Assembly: GCA_030522415.1 (NCBI GenBank)
Contig: CM060106.1
Span: 27,119,967-27,183,966 of the forward strand
Length of the DNA: 64,000 bases
From: Channallabes apus
Lineage: Eukaryota; Chordata; Actinopteri; Siluriformes; Clariidae
Reading direction: 5' to 3'
Numbering within the stretch: position 1 is the first letter of the stretch; each line of letters opens with the position of its first letter. Shown here in pieces: positions 11,591 to 22,536 of the stretch. The notes beneath the pieces are model-generated. The model had not been told where the DNA came from. It ran no database searches and saw nothing but the letters and a program-made list of their open reading frames with translations. A program made the translations under genes and the position numbers.

Positions 11591-11703
11591 TCGTTCCCAT
11601 AGCGCGTTCACGCAGCATCGAGTGAAGCCTTGAAAGGGAACGTCTCAGGTTACTTTGCTGTAACCCTGTTCCCTGAAAAGGCGGGAACGAGATGCTGCGT
11701 CCC
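11591..11703 (+). repeat. DIRS internal complementary region (ICR)
   Basis: The first half (about 11591-11641) is the reverse complement of the outer left end (7928-7975). The second half (about 11640-11703) is the reverse complement of the outer right end (about 11909-11969). The join is at GGGAACGTCTC. This two-part complement is the structure proposed for DIRS1 to template circularisation of the cDNA. Its preservation despite frame decay confirms the element identity and fixes both outer boundaries. Confidence 0.88.
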
Positions 11704-11744
11704 AATGCCGCACTGCCTACGTGACCGGACGTTCATTCAGACAA

Positions 11745-11969
11745 ATCAATCTGAGGAATGGTTCTGGCTCACTCCTATTTATAACCTCCAGGTGCGTCTC
11801 ATCAGATGACATCACCTGACCGAGGTTATATAGGCCAAAATTTGGCGTGTTTATACACACATGCTTCACAACCGGCAACATGGCAAGATGTTTCCCATAG
11901 CGTTTTCCCGCAGCATCTCGTTCCCGCCTTTTCAGGGAACAGGGTTACAGCAAAGTAACCCGAGACGTT
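11745..11969 (-). repeat. Right inverted terminal repeat of the DIRS element
   Basis: Inverse copy of 7928-8125 (shared words include GCGTCTCATCAGATGACATC, and CATGCTTCACAACCGGCAAC), extended outward by about 55 bp, CGTTCCCGCCTTTTCAGG to GAGACGTT, that has no partner in the left ITR but is complementary to the ICR. This asymmetry between left and right ends is normal for DIRS1. Confidence 0.88.
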
Positions 11970-12428
11970 TTCCATAAAACTGAATAAACTGACAGAAAAA
12001 CCTTGAAATGTAATAACCAAAATGTAGCATTTTTATCTAAAATGAAAGCTTACCAAACAAAAACGCTAGTTTTTTTTATGCATACATGACCAGACTATCA
12101 CAACAATGTCAAGCCACTTCCATAAAATACTGCATGTAATGCCTCATCTAATATGAGGCTAATGGCTACCGGTATAATGTATATTGTACAGGCAAAGTGG
12201 AATTATGCAGTTGTTATCATAGAGCAAAGAGATAATGCTATTTAGTAGCAGCATGGCTTCAATTTTGTTTTTCATTCCAGAAGGAAGAGTGTATGGCTTA
12301 CTTTGAATGGTCTGACTTGCTCAGGCTTTCAAGCATTGCAAATTCATGTACATTCAGCTGAATTTAATGGCAAGCATTTTCTTTTATTTCCTACATTCTA
12401 CACATGCAACACTGAAATTACAAGTGTA
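11970..12428. other. Non-coding spacer, nothing recognised
   Basis: AT-rich single-copy-looking sequence between the DIRS element and the Tigger-like element. Confidence 0.5.
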
Positions 12429-14140
12429 CAGTGGAACCTTGGAGTAACGCGGTTTACGAGTGTTCCATAAGACGAGCAAAATTCATTAATAAATTCTGAC
12501 TTGAAAAACAAGCAAATCTTGTTGTAGATGCGGTCATATTATTTCACCAGTTTTGACCAGGTATATACAACAAGAGTGTTGTTATATACGTAAGCTAAGA
12601 CTGTAATTTATAAGATACAGCAAATAGATTGTTGTAAAAGTCAGAGATTTGCAAGATGCAGCAACTGGTGTTGTAATCACAGTGGATTTACTCAAGACGA
12701 CTGTATGAAGTGTTGATTCTTTGATGCTGACAAAATAAACTACAAGAGACAAAGAGATCGGACTTATGTTGTGTGAGTGAAACTTTAAACCAGAGCTACG
12801 CGTCAAAACTGGTGAAATAATATGACCACATCTACATAAAGTCAAAAGCTTGTGTTTCCGTAGCCTTCCGCATCTAAACTGAACTCTCTATCATACGACA
12901 GTCATACAAATGCATGTAATAGTGCAATGACATCACAGACCAACTTACGATTGTCAAAATGGATGCATAACTGAGAAATATAAAGCTTATGGCTTATGTA
13001 ACAAACTTAATGCTTAATGCTTTACTAATGAATAGAACAAGGTAGAATAAATGAAATAACAACAAATAAAATAAACACAACAACAAATTCATAACAAGTA
13101 CGATATGGCTCTTACATTCTTATTACAGTCTTAGCTTACGTATATAACAACACTCTTGTTGTATATACCTACTTACGTGAGCTCCCGTAAGCTGGGAATG
13201 TAAGATACAACAACTAGGTTGTCGTAACCGTAAGCTCCCGTAAGTAGGTATATACAACAAGAGTGTTGTTACTGTATATACGTAAGCTAAGACTGTAATT
13301 TATAAGATACAGCAAATAGGTTGTTGTAAAAGTCAGAGATTTGCAAGATGCAGCAACTGATGTTGAAATCACAGTGGATTTACTCAAGATGACTGTATGA
13401 AGTGTTGATTGTTTGATGCTGACAAAATAAACTACAAGGGACAAAGAGATCGGACTTCTCTTGTGTGAGTGAAACTTTAAACCAGAGCTACGCGTCAAAA
13501 CTGGTGAAATAATATGACCGCATCTACACTTGTTTTACGAGCACCAAGTATCATATATCACGCATGCGCTTCGTGTTTTGACGCAGAGCGTCACATGATC
13601 ACAACTGAGACAATGTTTTTTCTCTCACTTGCGCTGTGGAATTGTGGGTAATCGTCTCCCCTGCTCGTCTTAGTGATCACGTCTCTTACTGGTATAATCC
13701 GTGCGCGTGTGTACTGTTTACTATAACACTGTGACCACGTGTGTGCACGTAAAACATATTTTATTTTGTGTTTGTAAGCATGAGCGTACAGCGCGCATGT
13801 ACTGTTTCTTATAACACACGTGTGCGTGCGTGTAAAGCAAAAGAAAGTCTCATTAGAGAGATTAAAGATCCCTTTTCTCCCTCTCTGTTTCAGTCTCTCT
13901 GTCGTTATGTGTGTGCGCACGCGTATGGAAACACTTATATGTTTCTTTTTTTAAAGGTAAAGTGCAGGTTAATTTGTTTTATTGTTCTTTATATTTTGTA
14001 TTCATTATTTTTATGTATTTTTTGGGGGGCTGTGGAACGAATAATTTGAGTTTCCATTATTTCTTATGGGAAATTTGCTTTGATTTACGAGTGTTTTGGA
14101 TTATGCTTCTGGAACGACTTATGCTCTTCTGTGATAATAA
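12429..14140. mobile_element. Tigger/pogo-like mariner element carrying a nested insertion
   Basis: Left end CAGTGGAACCTTGG next to a TA dinucleotide, then TTTACGAGTGTTCCATAAG. The right part reads, on the minus strand, AACACTCGTAAATCAAAGC and AAATTTCCCATAAGAAATAA, the subterminal sequence of this fish family. The expected final CCAAGGTTCCACTG is missing on the right, where an (AAT)n/poly-A tract takes over near 14135-14158, so that end is truncated. The middle (13534-13650) has CATATATCACGCATGCGC. No transposase is encoded. The same terminus defines an intact copy at 50127-50539. Confidence 0.65.
12523..13528. mobile_element. Nested TIR element with 5-bp target duplication, family unknown
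   Basis: CTTGT flanks both sides (12518-12522 and 13529-13533). Both ends carry TGTAGATGCGGTCATATTAT in inverted orientation, the terminal repeats being about 36 bp. A third inverted terminus lies inside at 12800-12836, so 12523-12836 looks like a complete short unit. A 280-bp segment is directly repeated (12560-12836 and 13247-13528), and 13122-13178 is an inverted copy of 13240-13299. No protein is encoded. Five-base duplications with long TIRs do not match Tc1, hAT or Harbinger; I cannot name the superfamily. Confidence 0.7.
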
Positions 14141-14159
14141 TAATAAAAAAAAAAAAAGG

Positions 14160-16940
14160 CAAAGATGATTTTTTGCCAAAGTTGTTTTTACAAATTACTG
14201 TCTAACGGGTGCATTTATTTATTTTAAAATGAAATCTTTAAAAACTGAGGGGGTAAACACTGTCCAAACCCGCACAATCACTGTTCAAGAGAGGTCACAA
14301 AGATGCATTCAGCAAATCTCACCTGCTTTATACTATCATCCCTTGTGCCTGTGAATGCAATCTTTGAAAATCCTGCTTTGTTATTAAGCTTTACTCCAAC
14401 CTTTAGCTACATGATGCCCAGTCCCTCATATTAAGCCCAATAACATACGGGTCAAAAGCAGCAGGAGCAGCAGCAGCACAGAGGCGGAAAAATACCATCT
14501 CGAGATCTGTGGTCATCGAGAGATGAATGAGAGCAGGCAGATTTAGCTTAGTGACTGGCACAATGCTCTCAGATGGTCCATGATAATAGAGATGCATGGG
14601 TTTGAGTTATGTACGGTGGTGAAAACCAAAAATATAGAAAGAAGAAAAATGATCCTTTATTTCTGCTCAATAAGAGCCCATCTAATGTCACAAATTCCAT
14701 AAAACACATAAAATCCTTTAAAAATAAACATAACGTAACATAATAAACGTAACGTAGCTACTGTACATGTACTGTATGTGTACTTATTAATCGGCTAGAT
14801 ATATCATTGCTGTGACCACAAACAGGTAATTGGTCGAATAATTAAAATCCATTCACAAACTGCAGCGCTCTAAATCCCACTGGCACACATCACATTTTTT
14901 TTTTTACTGAACTGTGTTGTAATTATAGCTGTCCAACTGTCTGGCTTTTCCCATCCTCAATAATTGAATACTCTGACATGGTTGTATATGGTTATTTAAC
15001 AAGGTTGACATGCTTATTTCTTGATGAAAAAGTGAAGCAAACTGCCATGCAGAACGCATTGTGACACTCGTGTCAATACGTTGCAAAATCAAACGAAGAA
15101 AATAGTCGCGCAAAACAAAGTCACAGCTGCACCTTAGTGTACAAACCTAGCGAAAACACTCAGAAGCATGTCATAATGTCACAAAGATCTCTGAACACAC
15201 AAGAAAATGGAAAAAAAAAAAACACTTTTTCTTACAGGGTTTTTTTTTTTTAGGTAAGTTTAGGTTTTTTTCTGTCTGTCCAAGACAAAACACTGCACAT
15301 GGGTCTCAGTGATCCAAAACATCATATTATATCGATCCCTTCAATATTATACAGTTTGACACGAAAAATATATGCACAATATGAATAGAAGCACATCTGA
15401 TAAAAGAACATTACTTAACCTACTGTATATACTGTACAGAATCCTGGATTCATTCAGTCTTTATTGATCCAGATTCACATGGAAACAATCCATTTTTGCC
15501 CCAAAGTCTATTCAGCATCATGTATTATTTACCAACCTAATATTTCAATAAAAGTACCTTCCCATTCTCTCACACAGTCAACATGTATTAGAGTATATCA
15601 TGAACAGCCGGTTCATTTGATACCGCTCTCATCCCTCACTGTAACACACAGCAGATGAATGTAAACACAGAGCATCTATGTCTTCTAGACACAGCAAGTG
15701 TGTTTCGCTGGTGGAGTGTTCAGAGCGGCGGGCGCTGCCTGACTCAGCCTCCCAGGGGACGATGCAGTTCAGCAGAGGGAGGACAAAAAAAAACAACCTG
15801 CAGCGCTTTTTAAAGGGGAAGCAGCAGCATCAAACCAGAGAGTGAAAGAAAGAGAAAGAGCCCTATTAGTACATCCTCTAAAGGCATTAATGGCTTTACG
15901 CCACACTGTGGGGATTTCACAAGTAATGATCAGGAAGCTGAATCAGTCTCCAGACAGGTTATAAATACAGTACAGGCACACTATAAACACGATAAACACA
16001 CATACGAACGCACAATGCATACAGTATGCACTACTAGGACACATAAACAATACATATAAATTTGTGGTATAAATCCGGCATGCATACAAATACTTAAATA
16101 AAACACACACATACTGTAATAAAGATACAATAAGGTGATACAGAATTTCTACAGCATGTATGTATGATGATATATATATACATACTGTACTGTAGGTTTG
16201 CTAAGCCACTGCTTAAGAAAATAAAAGCAGAGAAAACAAAAAACTAAATCATCCTCGAAATTCAGTCCTAAATTGTAACATTTAATCAGATGCCAAAATC
16301 TTTATATATGTAATGCTAATCTTTATATATGTAATAAAACTGTGTCCGTACATTTAAGATATTTACCAAAAAATTATTTTGGGTAACGTAAGATGGATTT
16401 GGGAATTTTTGCCATCAGTTTGTGCTACGCAACATGTAAGAACTACTTACTGTAACTATTTTAATCTTTTTTTAAGTGTATTTGGCCGAGCACGTAGGTA
16501 ACATACAGGCTTTGTTTCATTGCAATCGGCCCACGGGAGGAAAAGATAAGATCATTTGAAATTTAAATGGAAAACCTTATATCAAAAATAAATAAATAAA
16601 TCAACGTTAGAAAAATCATCAGTTCATCTCAAAATTCAACAGATGTACATTTTTGTAAAAACACGCTTATGAGTATGCAATTAAAATCTACTTAATGAAT
16701 GCAATCTCAGACCTTACGGTAACAAGAACAAATTTTAGTTATTTCCAAAATTCAACAGATGAAGTTGTTCATTTTTTTAAAACATGTTTATGAGTGTGCA
16801 ATTAAATTCCATGCGAATGAAGTCAAAGGCACATCTAGTTGTTAGTAAAAATGCTGCCAATATACTCAATATTCCAGTTCCATTTATCACAGTAACAACA
16901 TTACACCAGCATCAAAAACAACCAGGTCAAATCCACTAAT
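14160..16940. other. Non-coding stretch with possible conserved patches
   Basis: No gene or clear transposon was found over about 2.8 kb. Two stretches look less random and could be conserved non-coding sequence: 14400-14600 and 15700-15960 (GC-richer, with GGCGCTGCCTGACTCAGCC and GGCATTAATGGC words). Nothing proves function. A small diverged tandem duplication lies at 16630-16822. Confidence 0.4.
16630..16822. repeat. Diverged local tandem duplication, about 117 bp apart
   Basis: AAAATTCAACAGATG followed by CTTATGAGTATGCAATTAAA (16630-16690) recurs as AAAATTCAACAGATG and TTTATGAGTGTGCAATTAAA (16747-16810). The copies have clearly diverged. Confidence 0.6.
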
Positions 16941-17866
16941 CAGGGCCCGGTTTCTCGAAAGCTTCTTATCTCTAAGTAGTTCTTAAGTCGTACCTTAACC
17001 TCTCTCTTAACTTTATGGCGCATTTCTCGAAACGTTCTTACGCTAAGTATCTCTTAGCTAAGTCAGACGTTCGTAAGGTTGGTCTGGACCAACCTTAACT
17101 CATACTTAGCGTAGTTTCAGCTCAAGACGCTAGTGGCCGCCACTGAGCAGCAGTCTTTATAAATCAGCGGTGTATGCAAACACATTATGGCACGTTATCA
17201 AAGTCGTATTAATGATGGAATATACTGTAGACCTGTTTAAGAATATTATTTTATTTGATATCAGAACTAATAGAGTGACTTTTAATTAGCCTTTTTCATA
17301 ATGTGACTAACGCATTAAAATTGCCAATCACAATTAATATTAAACAGGTGGCGAACAATTAGGCAGCGATACAGCGCGGTGTTGTGTTAAACTGAAGACG
17401 GCGCGGTCCGTGGAGCCGTGTGGGTCATGTACATGTTTCCTTTAGACAAAACTTCAGCCCTTTTCATATTTTCCCCGTGGTCGTTATTAAAAAATATATC
17501 AAATAAACGTTTTGCCTTTCAAGGCAACAGATTATGGAGCTTCTTGAGCTGCTCAGACCTGCGCGTGCCAGACCAAAGCGTCGTACTTACTGTACTTACT
17601 GTACTGTACACTCCCCGTCCCGATGTCCAGCTGCTCGCTGCTTTTTGTTTAAAATATGTTTCATTGATCATTAGCCATTATCCATAACTTTATGGGTTTT
17701 TCTTTTGACACGTTTTATTTTTATGAAATTTGATCTAGTTAAATGAGAAAATAACCTTGGGAGTTTCAAACCCCGCATCCATTCATTTTTCTGTGTGATT
17801 GTAATGTTTAATACCCCTACAGTATTCACTTATGCGGTTTGACTCGCTGTGAGATGCGGTGTGTTA

Positions 17867-18463
17867 TACCCCTATCTCACCTGCACGGTCTCGCGCTGTG
17901 GCCGTAGGCTTGATCATGATTCACCCCGAGTTTTTGCGCTGTGATTACGTTTTCATCTTTCCGCGTGAAAAATTCAACGTTTAATTTTTTGCTGATCCTC
18001 GCGGTAGCTTGCAGACTTTGCAGAACGTCGCGGAACGTTAAAGGAACGTCGTGGGCAATCGCAGCAGCTCACGGAGATGAGTCAGGCCACACAGGTGAGA
18101 GAGGGGTATTAGGCACCACACAGGTGAGAGAGGGGTATTAGGCACCACACAGGTGAGAGAGGGGTATTAGACACCACACAGGTGAGAGAGGGGTATTAGA
18201 CACCACACAGGTGAGAGAGGGGTATTAGCCACCACACAGGTGAGAGAGGGGTATTAGGCACCACACAGGTGAGAGAGGGCTATTAGGCATCGTGATTTGC
18301 CTCGAGTGACCGGCACCCGACGGTCCGCGAAGATCTGCCAGGTCCGCGAGCTTCCGCATGTTTATTTTTTTTGCGTGGTAAAATGGAAACGTAATAACAG
18401 CACCAAAACTCGCGCCGAATCATAATGAACCGCACTTACGGCCCGGCGTGTGAGATAGGGGTA
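17867..18463. mobile_element. Harbinger-type nested element with TTA target duplication, copy 1
   Basis: Terminal repeats TACCCCTATCTCAC on the left and the inverse GTGAGATAGGGGTA on the right, each immediately flanked by TTA (17864-17866 and 18464-18466), the 3-bp duplication of PIF/Harbinger elements. Inverted homology extends about 100 bp inward (CACGGTCTCGCGC-type, then ATCATGATTC and TTACGTTTTCATC words). It is 597 bp long against 425 bp for the same insertion in copy 2; the difference is six units of the internal minisatellite. No coding capacity. Confidence 0.8.
18086..18290 (+). repeat. 29-bp minisatellite, seven units
   Basis: Units CACCACACAGGTGAGAGAGG plus GGTATTAGG start every 29 bases (CAGGTGAG at 18092, 18121, 18150, 18179, 18208, 18237 and 18266) with few differences between units. 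Copy 2 of the host element has a single unit (near 54647-54672). The unit contains CAGGTGAGAGAGGGGTATTA, nearly identical to one terminus of the surrounding Harbinger-type element together with its TTA target. Confidence 0.95.
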
Positions 18464-19197
18464 TTAAACCTCCACCCTGTCATCTCATCGTATTCATTCC
18501 ATAAGTGCGCTATACAACCCCAACAACTGACACTTCACATTGTTTCTGAAGCTGGTGAAGAGTGTTATCAGCTGTTTGTCCATCAACTATGATTGTAAAA
18601 CCCCGTTCGTTTCACGGCCACATGTTACATGAAAATATTATATATTATATTATTATATTAATTAATATTAATTTATATATTTGTCTATTATGGCATGTTA
18701 TTGATAAGTTAACACATGTCGAAATAAACGCTATTAAAAGAATTTAGTGCAAAGTTTAATTTGCATAGAAAGTGCCGTCTTTCTTAACACTGTCATGCAA
18801 AAGGAGTCAAAAATCGATTCCAGAGCCACCGAGGTCCGCTAATTCAGGACCTTCACTGTAGACAGCGCCGCGTAACGTCGGACGTAAGAGGCAGCGACTT
18901 AAGAAGACTCCTAAGAGACAGTTCGAGAAATACACTTAGAAAAGTTATCACTTAACGTAAGATATATCTTAAGAGTCTTCTTAGCGCGCGAATAGTGTGC
19001 GTTATCGAGAAACCGGGCCCTGATTGGTCCAGCAGCGTTGCTAGAAATATGAAATCTTATAGTGTCAGTTGAAGATGGAACGGAAGAAGCACTGCTTATT
19101 GACAGCACTTTTAGTGGCAATGTACAAATCAATGTGCTCTAGCTAACTATAAAGTGAGTGTAGCTTCTTCAGAATCTATTTCTGTCAGTGGAACAAA

Positions 19198-19993
19198 GGC
19201 CTTGTTCACACAGGCGTTAAGTTTTTGGATAAACGAACGAGCTCAGAACGTCCTATACGTTTATGTTGTGTTTTGTAGTGCCGCTCGATTGACTTCTACA
19301 CTGGCGTTCGTTTGTCTCTGTCTAACGACAGTCTGCAGCCCAAATTGTAGTTTGTGTGTTTAACCTGTAGGGGGCAGTGTGTCAGGAACTGGATATGAAA
19401 GCCCTTGTCATTTTATTTGAGGTGCCTCCTTTTAATATGGACCATTTTACTATATTAGACATTAATCTTATTGTTTTAAAGATTCTAATTAAATTATTAT
19501 ATTTTTTTATAATATATAAAAATATTTTTAAAAATAATACGGCGACGTAGGGAGAGAAAAAAATCACCGCCGCTACTGGGTTCACCCTCCGACTGCACAA
19601 CGTCGGATTAATGGAAGTTTTTAGTGGTTTATGAAGAAATGCGAACGTTTCCGCGCAATTTTTATTTTTTAAGCATTTTGTTTTTGCCTTTTTCCCGCAT
19701 TTCACTATGTATAGCCTGAAGGATCATGGGATATATCCGGTCCTCCGAAGCGTAAAATGGACGCGGAGAAAACGAACTAGACGCGGTTTCCTTGCGTCCG
19801 TTGGGATTTGAACACCAAGAAAAAGCTGCATGCAACGTTTTTTTACACGTCGGACAAACACACGTCACCAAAGCCCGTGTGAACACCGTCATTGACTCCT
19901 ATGTGTAGAAAACCGTCTGCGCTTCATCCGCGCTCAACGGACGCTACGAACGGCAGAAAAACGGTCGATTTTAACGCCCATGTGAACACGGCC
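19198..19993. mobile_element. TIR transposon, possibly PIF/Harbinger
   Basis: Ends GGCCTTGTTCACACAGGCGT on the left and, inverted, GGCCGTGTTCACATGGGCGT on the right. Flanks read AAA on both sides, compatible with a 3-bp duplication but of low information. Length 796 bp. Second-layer inverted repeats such as CGTTCGT and ACGAACG lie inside. The central part (19440-19735) is shared with a different element at 20915-21080. No transposase is present. Confidence 0.65.
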
Positions 19994-20540
19994 AAAAACA
20001 AAAAAGTCTTTTGGTGATATTCTGTCTGAATCTTCTCAGTTTCACTTTCTTGTTTATATAAGTTTTGTATAAAAGCCATATCGCACTCGCAGTCATGTGG
20101 TTCTACTGAACATCTGCGAAACTGTTATTACCTACAGCACTCCGAATTTAAGTAAAACCACCGCTCTCTAATTTGTATGAAACTGCTAAATTATACCACA
20201 ACATTGTTTTCTCGAAATTGAGTTCTCAAATAGAACTGATAAAGTGCTGATTAAGCACAGCTCAGGAAATCACAGGGTTTTATACTGTAGTACTGTGCAG
20301 AAACCCTGTGTTTATTTTTAGTACACACTTTGATATAGATTTTTTTTACATTTAAGACTTTATTATTAAGTCAGCACAAAGAAATGGTTTTCAAACATTA
20401 GCATTCTGCAAACACAAAAAATGTAAAGTTACCGGGAAAAGGTTTGTGTGAACGCCTGTGACCTAAAATCTAAAAACAAAACAGAGTATTCATAAATGAA
20501 ATTAGAGAAAAATGACACAAATAGAGAAATTTATTTCCCC
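19994..20540. other. Non-coding spacer, nothing recognised
   Basis: No gene or clear repeat was seen; a C-run precedes the hAT fragment near 20538. Confidence 0.45.
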
Positions 20541-20545
20541 CCCCC

Positions 20546-20869
20546 CGATTAATTGATTAATCGGATAAAAACCTAACTGCTTTAGTTTAGGTACCTAACC
20601 TATAACTATATAAAACCATAAATCAGGGTATGATTTATGTATAAAAGTAAACTTTAAAAAATGCAAAAGCCACATATAGAGTTTAATGATCTTTAATTTT
20701 GACATTTAACCCTTATTTTATGTAAATCAACATTTTTGTTTTTAACAATAATTGCAGACGGCAAGTTGACAGTATATATATATATTTACAGAAAAAATAT
20801 ATAAAAAATAGTTTAAAAAAATACACTGACATATTCAGTTGTTAAGAATGACCTCAATTTTAAATTCTC

Positions 20870-20917
<48 letters not shown>

Positions 20918-21203
20918 CATTTTGCTATACTAGACATTAATAATCTTATTGTTTTAAAAATTCTCGTAATACGGCGACGTAAGGAGAAAGAAAATCGCCG
21001 CTACTGGGTTCACTCTGTTTATTTTGGCCTTTTCCCGCATTTCCCCCTGTATAGCGTGTAGGTTGATGGGATATATCTTGATGCATCTTGTGGTCGCGCG
21101 CCTCAGTAACGTGAGCAGCCCAACTAATCGATAACGGCATTCGTTGACAACGAATTTCATTATCGATAATTATCGATTTTATCAATTAGTTGTTGCAGCC
21201 CTA
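20546..21203 (-). mobile_element. hAT-type element, right end intact, left end unclear
   Basis: Read on the minus strand it begins TAGGGCTGCAACAACTAATT and continues through AATTATCGATAATGA. The left side (20546-20650) has GATTAATCGGATAAAAACC and ATATAAAACCATAAATC, matching the interior of the hAT at 4673. The far terminus is missing, so the length is approximate. It contains a (TA)n tract (20876-20914) and a module shared with the 19198-19993 element. Confidence 0.65.
20876..20914. repeat. (TA)n microsatellite
   Basis: About 19 uninterrupted TA units inside the hAT-type element. Confidence 0.95.
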
Positions 21204-22186
21204 ATCAGAAGTGTATCGGTTATGCAGGATAAGTTACAACTGAGGGCAGTTAGTCCTTAATTGTGTAAAAAAAAATTTTTTAATAAATCAGGAGCAGAAC
21301 AATGCGCAAAGGCCCAGAGGTGTGCAAAATTGCAAAGAAATATGAAAATGTGTGTGAATGTGCAATGTACTGAGTAGAGAATTATTGTGTGAGAGAACAA
21401 AGAAACAAAACGACCACTTTTGAGACAAAAATTCTATATATAAATGGAAGTCCTCAGAAGAACTCTACCTGGTTCTGCAGAATGTTCAGAGAAACTTAAC
21501 AGCTAATTTCCTTATAAAACTGCACTAATTGTCATACCAAATACTGACTTTCATTAATGAAATTTTATTATTTATTTTTGGAAGGAATCCTTGCTGTACA
21601 ACATTTATTTGCATGTGCCTAAGACTTTTGCGCAGTACTTTATAGTAATGCACTTATTTTATTGTGGGTATCTACTGTACTACTGTTTATATACAGTTAC
21701 TAAATTAACTGCTATAAAACACACAAACACATGACCCAAATAATAAATAGATTTTTTAAAAAGTGTGTTATTTAACAACAACAATGAAAAAAAGCATATA
21801 TGTTCGATGATATGTTGAAGCTTTATGTGTTCATGAGACATTTACTGTATTTAATGTTTAGAGAAGGAGTCTCCAGTGTCAGTGTGCAGATTTCTGCCTG
21901 TTTTAAACCACACCAGTCTTCAGGACAGAGGCCATTTTTTGCAACATTAATTGAACAATTATTAAAAAAGTAAGGACATTTTAAATACTTAAAATGCTAA
22001 AATATAAGAACACACATTGTGGCTGTAAAAGTAACACTATAGTTTATTATTTACTGCCGATCCCGAGACTCAAGTTTTTATTATGTGTGGATTTACTTTT
22101 TTTATTTTCTTATTGATACGTAGGGCAAAATAATATTTTTTAAATATACAAACAAACTAACTGAAGTGTATTTCTTTGTTTAGTTT
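21204..22186. other. AT-rich non-coding spacer
   Basis: No gene, RNA or transposon was recognised in about 1 kb. Confidence 0.5.
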
Positions 22187-22490
22187 TTGCCGACCGCATC
22201 TTTTTGAACTGCTTGCTCATGCACCATTAGGGGCGGAGTAACACACTCGGAGGAAAGCGCTAGCCGCTCCTTCCGCATGCGCGAGCTCACAGACGCCCCT
22301 GATTGGCTGTGGAGCCATGATTAATGTGGGAGCACAAGTACCTCTCATCCCTCCCCCCCTTTGAGAGCTTGGCCAATCAGCTCTCTCTATGCCTCCGGCT
22401 GTGAGAGGAAAACAGCATCACCCGGGGTTCGAACCAGCGATCTCCGGATGATAGGGCGAGCGTTTTACCACTGCACCACTCGGCTGAAGT
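22187..22490 (-). mobile_element. tRNA-derived SINE (second family)
   Basis: Read on the minus strand the head is a tRNA-like sequence with box A-like GTGGTGCAGTGGTAAAACG and box B GGTTCGAACCCC, followed by a body with CAGCCAATCAGGGGCGTCTG and AGATGCGGTCGGC. The 3' part seen in the 62.3-kb copy is missing here. Other copies: 27960-28350 (plus), 29105-29400 (minus) and 62287-62576 (minus). This head is the best-preserved one of the family in this window. It is not a functional tRNA gene: the 3' part is SINE body. Confidence 0.8.
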
Positions 22491-22536
22491 GTTTTTAAAG
22501 GGTGTTTAAGATTATAACATGATCTTAGACCATGTT

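Larger units (their letters stand above)
7928..11969 (+). mobile_element. DIRS1-like tyrosine-recombinase retrotransposon, decayed
   Basis: About 4.0 kb with the arrangement specific to DIRS1 retrotransposons: inverted terminal repeats (7928-8125 and 11745-11969), gag, reverse transcriptase/RNase H and tyrosine recombinase remnants in that order on the plus strand, and near the 3' end an internal complementary region (11591-11703) that matches the two outer ends joined together. DIRS elements use a recombinase and a circular intermediate rather than an integrase, and no target duplication is seen, as expected. All three reading frames carry stops and frameshifts and the recombinase region is rearranged, so the copy is dead. 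The ITRs remain very similar to each other. Confidence 0.92.
16941..19022 (+). mobile_element. Composite TIR transposon, copy 1
   Basis: Ends CAGGGCCCGGTTTCTCGA on the left and, inverted, CAGGGCCCGGTTTCTCGATA on the right. The subterminal regions are rich in CTTAAG/TCTTAG words in both orientations. A second copy lies inverted at 53907-55803 and is highly similar throughout, but the outer flanks differ, so both arose by transposition and not by one block duplication. No target duplication is evident. The interior has no intact transposase; a short frame near 17530-17590 (MELLELLRPARARPKRR) is a possible but unproven remnant. The element carries a Harbinger-type passenger (17867-18463). Confidence 0.8.

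Noticed and set aside
12582..12845. Two similar minus-strand frames (12582-12845 and 13214-13498) suggesting a duplicated gene
   Set aside because: They are the two direct repeats of the nested TIR element and have no coding signal.
18083..18290. CRISPR-like array of 29-bp repeats
   Set aside because: The repeats are contiguous, without spacers; it is a minisatellite in a fish genome.
22400..22490. tRNA gene with box A and box B on the minus strand
   Set aside because: It is the head of a SINE; the sequence after box B is SINE body, not a tRNA 3' half.
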